Origin: Streptomyces sp. DH41
GTDB lineage: Bacteria > Actinomycetota > Actinomycetes > Streptomycetales > Streptomycetaceae
Assembly (NCBI RefSeq): GCF_029813785.1
Contig: NZ_JARVKY010000024.1
Coordinates: forward strand, 80,463 to 144,462
Direction of reading: 5' to 3'
DNA length: 64,000 nt
A program made the translations under genes and the position numbers. Shown here piece by piece: positions 52,574 through 60,346 of the stretch (positions are counted from its first letter, which is position 1; each line of letters starts with the position of its first letter). The notes under the pieces are model-generated. The model did no database searches. It saw only the letters and a program-made list of their open reading frames with translations, and was not told where the DNA came from.

Positions 52574-53419
52574 CTAAAGCAGCGCGGCCCGCGGACCCTC
52601 GGGCTGCTCCAGCCGCCGCTCCAGCACCGCGCGGGCGAGCTCCGCACCCTCGTCCTCGCTCAGCCGGCGGACACCGTCCTCGGTGATCACAGTGATGATC
52701 GGGTAGATCCGGCGGGCGACATCGGGACCACCGGTCGCCGAGTCGTCGTCTGCCGCGTCGTACAACGCCTGCACCACGAGCGTCGTGGCCTGCTCCTCGG
52801 TCAGGTCCTCACGGAAGAGCTTCTTCATCGCACCACGGGCGAAGATCGACCCCGACCCGGTGGTCGCGTAGTTCCGCTCCTCGGACCGCCCACCCGTCAC
52901 GTCGTACGAGAAGATTCGGCCCCTGCCCCGGTCCACGTCATAACCGGCGAACAGCGGCACCACGGCCAACCCCTGCATCGCCATGCCCAGATTCGACCGG
53001 ATCATCGTGGACAGGCGGTTCGCCTTGCCCTCCAGGGACAGCTGCGCGCCCTCGACCTTCTCGAAGTGCTCCAGCTCAAGCTGGAACAGCTTCACCATCT
53101 CCACGGCCAGACCCGCCGTACCGGCGATACCCACCGCCGAGTACTCGTCCGCCGGGAAGACCTTCTCGATGTCCCGCTGGGCGATCATGTTGCCCATGGT
53201 GGCCCGCCGGTCACCGGCGAGGACGACACCACCGGGGAACGTCACCGCCACGATCGTCGTACCGTGCGGTGCCTCGACGACGCCCTGCACCGGCGGCAGC
53301 TGCCGGTTGCCCGGGAGCATGTCCGGCTGGTGCTCACCGATGAAGTCCATGAACGAAGAGGACCCGGGCGTCAGGAAGGCAGCTGGTAGACGCCCGGTGC
53401 TACGAGTGTTGGCTTCCAC
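52574..53419 (-). CDS. prcB: Proteasome beta subunit precursor
   Basis: The 281-residue GTG-start protein has a 53-residue propeptide and mature N-terminus Thr54 (APHG-TTIVAVTFPGG), the catalytic nucleophile. Asp and Lys of the active site follow in GDRRATMGNMIAQRDIEKV (K and D). The 20S-core beta ring is autocatalytically processed. Its first 49 bp overlap the end of the upstream nuclease gene, though GAGG seven bases ahead of the GTG supports this start. Confidence 0.97.
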   Translation of the reverse strand: MEANTRSTGRLPAAFLTPGSSSFMDFIGEHQPDMLPGNRQLPPVQGVVEAPHGTTIVAVTFPGGVVLAGDRRATMGNMIAQRDIEKVFPADEYSAVGIAGTAGLAVEMVKLFQLELEHFEKVEGAQLSLEGKANRLSTMIRSNLGMAMQGLAVVPLFAGYDVDRGRGRIFSYDVTGGRSEERNYATTGSGSIFARGAMKKLFREDLTEEQATTLVVQALYDAADDDSATGGPDVARRIYPIITVITEDGVRRLSEDEGAELARAVLERRLEQPEGPRAALL

Positions 53420-53988
53420 GAAGTTCCCTCCAGGTAGGCAGCAGCCCGACGAACAGCGTCGGGATCGTCTCCCAACTTGCCGATGGCCGAATTACAGTTG
53501 AAGCACAGTACGCCACGGACCTTACCCGTCTTGTGGCTGTGATCCACGTGTACGGCCGGAGCCTTCAGACAGATCACGCAGAGGCCCTTTTGAGAGGCGA
53601 TCATGGCATCACGCTCGACCTCGGTGAGGCCATAGTGACGTTTCAGGTGCCCGGCTCGTCCCTGGGCCGCTTTACAAGGCTTGCAGAGCGTCGCCAGACC
53701 GTCGGAAGCCGTGCGGTTCCGTGTCCACTCGCTGTGTGGTTTGATCTCGCCGCACGTCCGGCAGAGCTTGTGGCCCTCCGGCACATCCACTCTCGGTCGA
53801 ACGGGACGCCCCTTGGCCACCTGGCGCTGCTGGTGATAGGTCGCGGCACACTTTCGGCAGTAGGCCTGCAGCCCGTCCCGCATCGCCTTGTTCCGTGCAA
53901 ACGCTGCCCGCGGCTTGTGCTCCTTGCACCGCGAACAGCGCTTAGCAGCTTCTTCGATCGACAAGCGAACCCCCGCTGTAACCTTCAT
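53371..53988 (-). CDS. Endonuclease VII-type HNH nuclease inside the proteasome operon
   Basis: The 205-residue protein has two homologous N-terminal zinc modules (C18-x2-C21...C44-x2-C47 and C76-x2-C79...C102-x2-C105, both with DGL before the second pair). An endonuclease VII-like domain (T4 gp49 type) follows: CVIC (137-140), VHVDHSHKTGKVRGVLCFNCN with C162/C165. Such phage nucleases resolve branched DNA. It lies between pup (stop 9 bp away) and prcB (49-bp overlap), on the same strand. Whether it serves the Pup system or is an acquired insertion is open. Its codon use resembles its neighbours but is slightly less GC-rich. Confidence 0.82.
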   Translation of the reverse strand: MKVTAGVRLSIEEAAKRCSRCKEHKPRAAFARNKAMRDGLQAYCRKCAATYHQQRQVAKGRPVRPRVDVPEGHKLCRTCGEIKPHSEWTRNRTASDGLATLCKPCKAAQGRAGHLKRHYGLTEVERDAMIASQKGLCVICLKAPAVHVDHSHKTGKVRGVLCFNCNSAIGKLGDDPDAVRRAAAYLEGTSWKPTLVAPGVYQLPS

Positions 53989-53996
53989 TTCGAAGG

Positions 53997-54215
53997 CTAC
54001 TCGCCGCCCTTCTGAACGAACGAGCGAACGAAATCCTCTGCGTTCTCCTCGAGGACATCGTCAATCTCGTCCAGGACGGAGTCCACGTCGTCGTTCAGCT
54101 TCTCCTGGCGTTCCTTGAGGTCCTCGGAAGCCTGCGCGTCCTGCGCCTGCTCCTCGACCTCCTCGGTGGAACGTGTGGCCTTCTGCTGGCCGCCGCCGGT
54201 GTCCTTGGTCGCCAT
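53997..54215 (-). CDS. pup: Prokaryotic ubiquitin-like protein Pup
   Basis: The ATG at 54215 (GAGG directly upstream) gives 72 residues, MATKDTGGGQQKATRSTEEV to FVRSFVQKGGE. The first half is disordered; the second is the helix that docks on Arc/PafA. The C-terminus is Gly-Gly-Glu, not Gly-Gly-Gln, so ligation would not need Dop deamidation. A -10-like TAGGGT lies ~50 bp upstream (54266-54271). Confidence 0.98.
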   Translation of the reverse strand: MATKDTGGGQQKATRSTEEVEEQAQDAQASEDLKERQEKLNDDVDSVLDEIDDVLEENAEDFVRSFVQKGGE

Positions 54216-54334
54216 AACCCTCACCCCGCTCGGTTCGCCCGACACAGTTGCTCGGTCAAGATCAGACCCTACAAGCCGGGTCCGACATCGGCCCCGCGTT
54301 TCTCCAACGAACGGGGGCCATCTCGATGGTTCCC

Positions 54335-54360
54335 GGACGGGGTGGGTTTCCACCCTGTCC
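54335..54360 (-). terminator. Hairpin downstream of dop
   Basis: ggacggggtgg / ccaccctgtcc is an 11-bp stem with one G-T pair and a GTTT loop, ~33 bp beyond the dop stop and upstream of pup. It may separate dop from pup or act as an attenuator. Confidence 0.6.
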
Positions 54361-54392
54361 GGCGGTCTCGTCCGTGTACCCGCTCGGCCCGC

Positions 54393-55904
54393 CTACCCGC
54401 CGGCCAGGACCTTGACCAGGTCTTCCGCGGTGCGGCAGCGGTCCAGGAGCTCCTTGACGTGATTACGCGTTCCGCGAAGCGGTTCCAGGGTTGGGACCCG
54501 TTGCAGTGAGTCCCGGCCGGGCAGATCGAAGATCACCGAGTCCCAGGAGGCCGCCGCGACGTCGTCCGCGTACTGCTCCAGGCAGCGCCCGCGGAAGTAC
54601 GCGCGGGTGTCCTCCGGCGGCTTGGTACGGGCTCGCTCGATCTCCGTCTCGTCCAGGAGCCGCTTGATGCGGCCCCGGTCCACCAGTCGGTTGTACAGGC
54701 CCTTGTCGGGCCGTACGTCGGCGTACTGGAGGTCCACGAGGTGCAGTCGGGCGGCGTCCCAGTCCAGGTCGTCGCGGCGGCGGTAGCCCTCCATGAGTTC
54801 CCGCTTGGCGACCCAGTCCAGCTCGCCGGCCAGGGTCATCGGGTCGTTCTCGAGCCGGTTGAGGGTGTCCTCCCAGCGGCCCAGGACGTCCTTGGTCTGG
54901 TCGTCGGCGTCCGCGCCGTACCGTTCCTCCACGTATTTGCGGGCCAGCTCGTAGTACTCCATCTGGAGCTGTACCGCGGTGAGGGTGCGCCCGCTGCGGA
55001 GCGTGATCAGGCGCTTGAGCGAGGGGTCGTGCGAGACCTGGTGCAGGGTGCGGACCGGCTGGTCGACGGCCAGGTCGACCGCGATGAAGCCGTCCTCGAT
55101 CATCGAGAGCACCAGGGCCGTCGTGCCCAGCTTCAGGTAGGTCGAGATCTCGGACAGGTTGGCGTCGCCGATGATGACGTGCAGTCGCCGGTACTTCTCG
55201 GCGTCCGCGTGCGGTTCGTCGCGCGTGTTGATGATGGGCCGCTTGAGTGTCGTCTCCAGGCCGACCTCGACCTCGAAGTAGTCGGCGCGCTGGCTGAGCT
55301 GGAAGCCGTGTTCGTGGCCGTCCTGGCCGATGCCGACGCGGCCGGCGCCGGTGAAGACCTGGCGGGAGACGAAGAAGGGTGTCAGGTGGCGCACGATGTC
55401 CGAGAAGGCGGTCTCCCGCTTCATCAGGTAGTTCTCGTGCGTGCCGTAGGAGGCGCCCTTGTTGTCGGTGTTGTTCTTGTAGAGGTGGATGGGCTGGGCG
55501 CCGGGCAGCTGGGCGGCCCGTTCGGCGGCCTCGGCCATGATGCGTTCGCCGGCCTTGTCCCACAGGACGGCGTCGCGGGGGTTGGTGACCTCTGGAGCGC
55601 TGTATTCGGGGTGGGCGTGGTCGACGTAGAGCCGTGCTCCGTTGGTGAGGATCACGTTGGCGAGGCCGATGTCCTCGTCGGTGAGCTGGCTGGAGTCGGC
55701 GGCCTCACGGGCGAGGTCGAAGCCTCGCGCGTCCCGGAGCGGGTTCTCCTCCTCGAAGTCCCAGCGGGCCCGGCGGGCCCGGTGCATCGCCGCCGCGTAG
55801 GCGTTGACGATCTGGGACGAGGTGAGCATGGCATTGGCGTTCGGGTGGCCGGGGACGGAGATTCCGTACTCCGTCTCGATGCCCATTACTCGCCGTACGG
55901 TCAT
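54393..55904 (-). CDS. dop: Depupylase/deamidase Dop
   Basis: The 503-residue protein starts MTVRRVMGIETEYGISVPGH and shares the PafA fold: E10-T-EYG, LYVDHAHPEYSAPE (catalytic Asp), YKNNTDNKGASYGTHENYLM and RPIINTRDEPHADAEKYRRL. The Dop-specific insertion follows EENPLRDARGFDLAREAADS. It removes Pup from substrates and, where Pup ends in Gln, deamidates it; with a GGE Pup only depupylation is needed here. It lies 232 bp after arc. Confidence 0.97.
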   Translation of the reverse strand: MTVRRVMGIETEYGISVPGHPNANAMLTSSQIVNAYAAAMHRARRARWDFEEENPLRDARGFDLAREAADSSQLTDEDIGLANVILTNGARLYVDHAHPEYSAPEVTNPRDAVLWDKAGERIMAEAAERAAQLPGAQPIHLYKNNTDNKGASYGTHENYLMKRETAFSDIVRHLTPFFVSRQVFTGAGRVGIGQDGHEHGFQLSQRADYFEVEVGLETTLKRPIINTRDEPHADAEKYRRLHVIIGDANLSEISTYLKLGTTALVLSMIEDGFIAVDLAVDQPVRTLHQVSHDPSLKRLITLRSGRTLTAVQLQMEYYELARKYVEERYGADADDQTKDVLGRWEDTLNRLENDPMTLAGELDWVAKRELMEGYRRRDDLDWDAARLHLVDLQYADVRPDKGLYNRLVDRGRIKRLLDETEIERARTKPPEDTRAYFRGRCLEQYADDVAAASWDSVIFDLPGRDSLQRVPTLEPLRGTRNHVKELLDRCRTAEDLVKVLAGG

Positions 55905-56092
55905 GCGGCCCTCCTTGCCCGGCGGCGCCCGTGGTGGGCGCCGCTCAAGTACCGCTGGCGCTCCGATGCGTGTGCGGTGCCCGTCCCCGCACTGCGCGAC
56001 TCGGCGGTATGGAAGAGCCTAGAACGCCTTTGCGCTGGTGGGGAGATCATTTGCGGCATTGCCTTGCTCCAGTCGGGGCTCCGGAAAACAGT

Positions 56093-56127
56093 CGGCTGCG
56101 GGTACCCGTTGTGGGCACCCGCAGCCG
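56093..56127 (-). terminator. Terminator downstream of arc
   Basis: cggctgcgggt / acccgcagccg is an 11-bp perfect stem with a 13-nt loop, ~10 bp beyond the arc stop. Confidence 0.75.
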
Positions 56128-56136
56128 CCCCGCCTT

Positions 56137-57903
56137 TTACAGGTATTGACCGGTGTTCGCCACCGTGTCGATGGAGCGTCCGGTGTCGGCGCCCTGCTTT
56201 CCGGTGACGAGCGTACGGATGTACACGATCCGCTCGCCCTTCTTTCCGGAGATGCGGGCCCAGTCATCCGGGTTGGTGGTGTTGGGCAGGTCCTCGTTCT
56301 CCTTGAACTCGTCCACGCATGCCTGGAGGAGGTGGGAGACGCGGAGGCCCTTCTGGTTGGCTTCCAGGAAGTCCTTGATCGCCATTTTCTTGGCGCGGCC
56401 CACGATGTTCTCGATCATGGCGCCGGAATTGAAGTCCTTGAAGTAGAGGACTTCCTTGTCGCCGTTTGCGTAGGTGACCTCGAGGAAGCGGTTCTCCTCG
56501 GATTCGGCGTACATCTGTTCCACCGCGGTCTGGATCATGCTCTGGACGGTGGCTGCCCGGTCCTTCTCGTGCTCGGTGAGGTCGTCCGCGTGGAGCGGGA
56601 GGCGCTCGGTGAGGTACTTGCCGAAGATGTCCTTGGCCGCTTCGGCGTCCGGACGCTCGATCTTGATCTTCACGTCGAGTCGGCCGGGCCGCAGGATGGC
56701 GGGGTCGATCATGTCCTCGCGGTTGGAGGCGCCGATCACGACCACGTTCTGCAGGCCCTCCACGCCGTCGATCTCGGCGAGCAGCTGGGGGACGATGGTG
56801 TTCTCCACGTCCGAGCTGACGCCGGAGCCGCGGGTGCGGAAGAGGGATTCCATCTCGTCGAAGAAGACGATGACGGGGGTGCCCTCGCTGGCCTTCTCGC
56901 GGGCCCGCTGGAAGACCAGGCGGATCTGCCGCTCGGTCTCGCCGACGTACTTGTTGAGCAGCTCGGGGCCCTTGATGTTGAGGAAGAAGCTCTTGCCGGC
57001 GGCCTGGCCGGTCACTTCGGCGACCTTCTTGGCCAGTGAGTTGGCGACGGCCTTGGCGATGAGCGTCTTGCCGCATCCGGGAGGCCCGTAGAGCAGGACG
57101 CCCTTGGGCGGACGCAGCTCGTGCTCCCGGAAGAGGTCGGGGTAGAGATAGGGGAGCTCGACAGCGTCTCGGATGGCTTCGATCTGTCCGCCGAGGCCAC
57201 CGATCTGCTCGTAGCCGATGTCGGGGACCTCTTCGAGGACGAGTTCTTCGACCTCGCTCTTGGGGACGACCTCGTAGACGTAGCCGGAGCGGGATTCGAG
57301 CAGGAGGGCGTCGCCGGGCCGGATGTTGATGCCGCGCAGCGGCTCCGCGAGCCGGACCACGCGCTCTTCGTCGGTGTGGCCGAGCACGAGGGCTCGCTCG
57401 CCGTCCTCGAGGATCTCCTTGAGGGTGACGATGTCGCCGACGCTCTCGTACTCCATGGCCTCGACCACGTTGAGTGCTTCGTTGAGCATCACTTCCTGGC
57501 CGCGTCGGAGCTCGTCGAGCTCGACGCTCGGGCTGACGTTCACCCGGAGTTTGCGGCCGCCGGTGAAGATGTCGGCGGTGCCGTCCTCGTTGGCCTGCAG
57601 GAAGACGCCGAAGCCTGCCGGTGGCTGGGCCAGCCGGTCGACCTCTTCCTTGAGGGCCACGATCTGGTCGCGGGCCTCGCGGAGTGTGCCGGCGAGTCGT
57701 TCGTTCTGGGCGGACACGCCGGCCAGGTTGGTCTGCAGCTCGACAATCCGCTCTTCGAGAATTCTCGTGTGCCGCGGAGATTCGGCGAGCTTGCGTCGCA
57801 GGACGGCGATCTCCTGCTCAAGGTAGGCCATCTGCCCGGCCGGGTCCTCGGACCCGCGTCCCGGGCGGATGCCGCGGTTCATGTCGTCGTCGTGGGCTGC
57901 CAC
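56137..57903 (-). CDS. arc: AAA ATPase forming the proteasome activator ring (Arc/Mpa)
   Basis: The GTG at 57903 (GGAGGTG upstream) gives 588 residues starting (V)AAHDDDMNRGIRPG; an ATG 18 bp upstream belongs to the ribosome site. An N-terminal coiled coil (~20-75) binds Pup, then tandem OB domains (~90-230), then the AAA domain with Walker A GPPGCGKT and Walker B VIVFFDEMES. The C-terminal three residues QYL, with Tyr second to last, dock into the alpha ring. It unfolds pupylated proteins into the PrcAB core. Confidence 0.97.
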   Translation of the reverse strand: MAAHDDDMNRGIRPGRGSEDPAGQMAYLEQEIAVLRRKLAESPRHTRILEERIVELQTNLAGVSAQNERLAGTLREARDQIVALKEEVDRLAQPPAGFGVFLQANEDGTADIFTGGRKLRVNVSPSVELDELRRGQEVMLNEALNVVEAMEYESVGDIVTLKEILEDGERALVLGHTDEERVVRLAEPLRGINIRPGDALLLESRSGYVYEVVPKSEVEELVLEEVPDIGYEQIGGLGGQIEAIRDAVELPYLYPDLFREHELRPPKGVLLYGPPGCGKTLIAKAVANSLAKKVAEVTGQAAGKSFFLNIKGPELLNKYVGETERQIRLVFQRAREKASEGTPVIVFFDEMESLFRTRGSGVSSDVENTIVPQLLAEIDGVEGLQNVVVIGASNREDMIDPAILRPGRLDVKIKIERPDAEAAKDIFGKYLTERLPLHADDLTEHEKDRAATVQSMIQTAVEQMYAESEENRFLEVTYANGDKEVLYFKDFNSGAMIENIVGRAKKMAIKDFLEANQKGLRVSHLLQACVDEFKENEDLPNTTNPDDWARISGKKGERIVYIRTLVTGKQGADTGRSIDTVANTGQYL

Positions 57904-57941
57904 GGTCCTCACCTCCTCCATGGGGAGCTGGACGCTTCCAG

Positions 57942-57969
57942 ACCCTACCTGGGTGGGTGTCGATTGAAA
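57942..57969 (-). promoter_or_regulatory. Candidate arc promoter
   Basis: On the minus strand TTTCAA (57964-57969), 16 bp, then TAGGGT (57942-57947) would start transcription ~30 bp upstream of the arc GTG. The -10 agrees with TANNNT; the -35 is weak. No sigma-R-type GGAAT-N18-GTT was found. Confidence 0.3.
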
Positions 57970-58148
57970 CCCCTAGATCACAAAGACTGTCGGGGTGTGT
58001 CCGATCTTCACCCTTGCGCTCTCCCTCACGCCAGGGGAATACCCACGGAACGTGAGTGGAACCCAGCCGGAGGTAGGGTCGAAGCGTTCAACACCCGTCA
58101 GAGCTGGCCGGATTCCCGAACGGCTCGGCGTAGGAAACGGCAGGAGAG

Positions 58149-58454
58149 ATGACTGTGCAGCAGGAGGCCGGAGTCGACGGCGAGGCACTGGAGGTCTGGA
58201 TCGATCAGGACCTGTGTACCGGCGACGGCATCTGTGCCCAGTACGCGCCGGAGGTGTTCGAGCTGGACATCGACGGTCTGGCCTACGTGAAGGGCGCGGA
58301 CGACGAGCTGCTGCAGGCTGCGGGAGCGACAACGCCCGTGCCGCTGCCGCTTCTCGCGGACGTGGTCGACTCCGCGAAGGAGTGTCCGGGCGAGTGCATC
58401 CACGTACGTCGTGTTTCGGACAGGACCGAGGTCTACGGCCCGGACACAGAGTGA
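58149..58454 (+). CDS. 3Fe-4S ferredoxin
   Basis: The 101-residue protein has C23-TGDGI-C29 ... C79-P-GE-C83. The Asp at the usual second cysteine position and the spacing C-x5-C...CP favour a [3Fe-4S] cluster. Such ferredoxins usually feed P450s. No P450 is adjacent; the nearest is the conservon P450 at 34-35.6 kb. It is divergent from arc; upstream, AAC-N16-TC near 58065-58086 loosely resembles a sigma-E-type promoter, but this is weak. Confidence 0.9.
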   Translation: MTVQQEAGVDGEALEVWIDQDLCTGDGICAQYAPEVFELDIDGLAYVKGADDELLQAAGATTPVPLPLLADVVDSAKECPGECIHVRRVSDRTEVYGPDTE

Positions 58455-58527
58455 CCAAAATGTGACTTGGCCCGCACGCTCCGTGACCGTCGTCCGGTGT
58501 GTCACATCGGGTGCGGCGGGCCGTGGG

Positions 58528-59106
58528 TCACACGGTGCGTGCTTGGGACGGCGTGTCGCGGACGAACGCGCCGTTCTCCCACTGCCACTTCACGTCGTCC
58601 GTGACGTCGGGGCAGCAACTGGGCACGTCGGCCGACGAGTAGCCGAGCAGCGTGGCGTGGACGGCGCCGTCGCGCACCGCGAAGTCGGTGACCGTCCGGC
58701 GGTCCCGGGGGTTCACGAGGGTGGCGACGACGCGGGGCTTGCCGCCTTCGGCGTCCCGGGTGATGACGTAGACCCCGTCGGGCGGTGTGCCCATGGGGGC
58801 GTCGCAGTGCACGACGGCCACTGTCTCGGGCCGGCCGTCTCCGTCGAGGTCTCCGGAGGCCTTCTTGTGCACCAGCGCCTCGACGGGACCGCACTCCAGG
58901 GGGAAGACGACGGCCGCGGGATCGGGCGGCGCGAGGTGCGCGGGGGCGTTCTTCGGTTCGGGGGCGGCGGTCTGCGCCGCCGTGGCGGCGTCGGGTTGCA
59001 GGACCGAGGACAGGGCCACGACCGCGGCGAGGGCCGTGGCGGTGGCGACCCAGTGGATCGGGCGGGCGTGCGTGTGTGACAGGTCCGGAACGGCGGGGTG
59101 CTGCAC
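58528..59106 (-). CDS. Secreted FG-GAP/VCBS-like hypothetical protein
   Basis: The GTG at 59106 (AGGAG nine bases upstream) gives 192 residues. A long signal or anchor (HWVATATALAAVVALSSVLQ) is followed by a ~135-residue exported domain. That domain contains a DLDGDGRPETV calcium-binding-like loop and Cys residues (LECGPVEAL, VHCDAPMG, SCCPDV). It resembles secreted VCBS/FG-GAP-type actinobacterial proteins. The function is unknown. Confidence 0.72.
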   Translation of the reverse strand: MQHPAVPDLSHTHARPIHWVATATALAAVVALSSVLQPDAATAAQTAAPEPKNAPAHLAPPDPAAVVFPLECGPVEALVHKKASGDLDGDGRPETVAVVHCDAPMGTPPDGVYVITRDAEGGKPRVVATLVNPRDRRTVTDFAVRDGAVHATLLGYSSADVPSCCPDVTDDVKWQWENGAFVRDTPSQARTV

Positions 59107-59226
59107 GAGGAGTGTCTCCTGTGAGGGCTGTGCCGGCGGGGGGGGGTGGCCAGCATCGTGCCACACGTCACAGTGCGGGGGAACGGCGGGGTGGGTGCCG
59201 GGCCGGACTGCGCCGCCGCGCGCGGG

Positions 59227-59296
59227 GTCGCCGGTCGCCGGTCGCCGGTCGCCGGTCGCCGGTCGCCGGTCGCCGGTCGCCGGTCGCCGGTCGCCG
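59227..59296. repeat. Heptanucleotide tandem repeat (GTCGCCG x10)
   Basis: Ten perfect head-to-tail copies of gtcgccg occupy exactly 70 bp in the intergenic space between the trmI terminator and the secreted-protein gene. Exact identity suggests recent slippage; copy number is probably strain-variable. It is intergenic, so no protein is affected. Confidence 0.97.
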
Positions 59297-59309
59297 GGTC
59301 AACGCGAAA

Positions 59310-59357
59310 GCGCCGTGGTGGAATTCCCGGTCAGTCTCGGGAAGTCCACCACGGCGC
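59310..59357 (-). terminator. Terminator downstream of trmI
   Basis: gcgccgtggtgga / tccaccacggcgc is a perfect 13-bp stem enclosing a second 6-bp stem, ttcccg / cgggaa. It lies 29 bp beyond the trmI stop. Confidence 0.85.
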
Positions 59358-59385
59358 CTGTACGTTGATCGCGGCACGGGCCGCC

Positions 59386-60288
59386 TCAGCGGCCGGAGCC
59401 TCCACCGGCGTTGGGGCCGTCGTAGTCCTCGCCGTAGGCGCCCTTGGACGGGCGGCGGCGGCGCATGGGCGGCTCGACGCCGTCCGCGAGGCGGCGGGCG
59501 GTCAGCAGGAAGCCGGTGTGGCCGATCATCCGGTGGTCCGGGCGGACGGCCAGGCCCTCGACGTGCCAGTTGCGGATCATCGACTCCCAGGAGGTCGGCT
59601 CGTTGAAGCAGCCGATCTCGCGGATGGACTCGACCGTGCGGGCGAGCTGGGTGGTCGTCGCGACGTAGCAGCACAGGATGCCGCCGGGCACGAGCGCCTT
59701 GGAGACGGCCTCCAGGCACTCCCAGGGGGCGAGCATGTCGAGGACGACGCGGTCGACGTCGGCATCGGACAGGTTGTCCTGGAGGTCGCCGACGGTGAGC
59801 TCCCAGGCGGGGTGCGGGCCGCCGAAGTAGCGCTCCACGTTCTGCCGGGCGATGTCGGCGAAGTCCTCGCGGCGCTCGTAGGAGTGCAGCATGCCCTGGT
59901 CGCCGATGGCGCGCAGCAGGAAGCTGCTGAGGGAGCCGGAGCCCACGCCGGCTTCCACGACGCGCGCGCCGGGGAAGATGTCGGCGAAGGCGAGGATCTG
60001 CCCCGCGTCCTTCGGGTAGACGACGGCTGCCCCGCGGGGCATGGACAGGACGTAGTCGGGGAGCAGGGGGCGCAGCGCGAGGTAGGCGACGTTCCCGGTG
60101 GTGCGGACAACGCTGCCCTCGGGAGCACCGATCAGTTCGTCGTGGGGGAAGGAACCCTTGTGGGTGTGGAAGTTCTTCCCGGCCTCGAGCGTGAACGTGT
60201 AGTGGCGGCCCTTGGGGTCGGTCAGCTGAACCTGGTCCCCGACCTTGAAGGGCCCGCGCCTGCGGGCGGCACCGGTCGGTTCGGACAT
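59386..60288 (-). CDS. trmI: tRNA (adenine-58-N1)-methyltransferase
   Basis: The 300-residue protein starts MSEPTGAARRRGPFKVGDQV. It has the TrmI N-domain (EAGKNFHTHKGSFPHDELIG) and a Rossmann domain with SAM-binding VVEAGVGSGSLSSFLL and catalytic-loop DMLAPWECLEAV. It methylates A58 of the T-loop as a homotetramer. In mycobacteria and Streptomyces it is usually found next to arc; here it lies ~2.1 kb away across the ferredoxin and secreted-protein genes. Confidence 0.95.
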   Translation of the reverse strand: MSEPTGAARRRGPFKVGDQVQLTDPKGRHYTFTLEAGKNFHTHKGSFPHDELIGAPEGSVVRTTGNVAYLALRPLLPDYVLSMPRGAAVVYPKDAGQILAFADIFPGARVVEAGVGSGSLSSFLLRAIGDQGMLHSYERREDFADIARQNVERYFGGPHPAWELTVGDLQDNLSDADVDRVVLDMLAPWECLEAVSKALVPGGILCCYVATTTQLARTVESIREIGCFNEPTSWESMIRNWHVEGLAVRPDHRMIGHTGFLLTARRLADGVEPPMRRRRPSKGAYGEDYDGPNAGGGSGR

Positions 60289-60346
60289 GTGACCAGCCTA
60301 CCGGTCCCCGGCGGGGCCGCCGACCACCGCTTCGGCGGAACGGTGC

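Noticed and set aside
53371..53988. Prophage remnant
   Set aside because: The nuclease family is phage-like but no other phage gene, integrase or att repeat is present nearby.
58050..58090. Sigma-E type promoter for the ferredoxin gene
   Set aside because: AAC-N16-TC is present but the -10 match is partial; not strong enough to list.
59227..59296. CRISPR or attachment site
   Set aside because: A simple 7-bp tandem array without spacers or cas genes.
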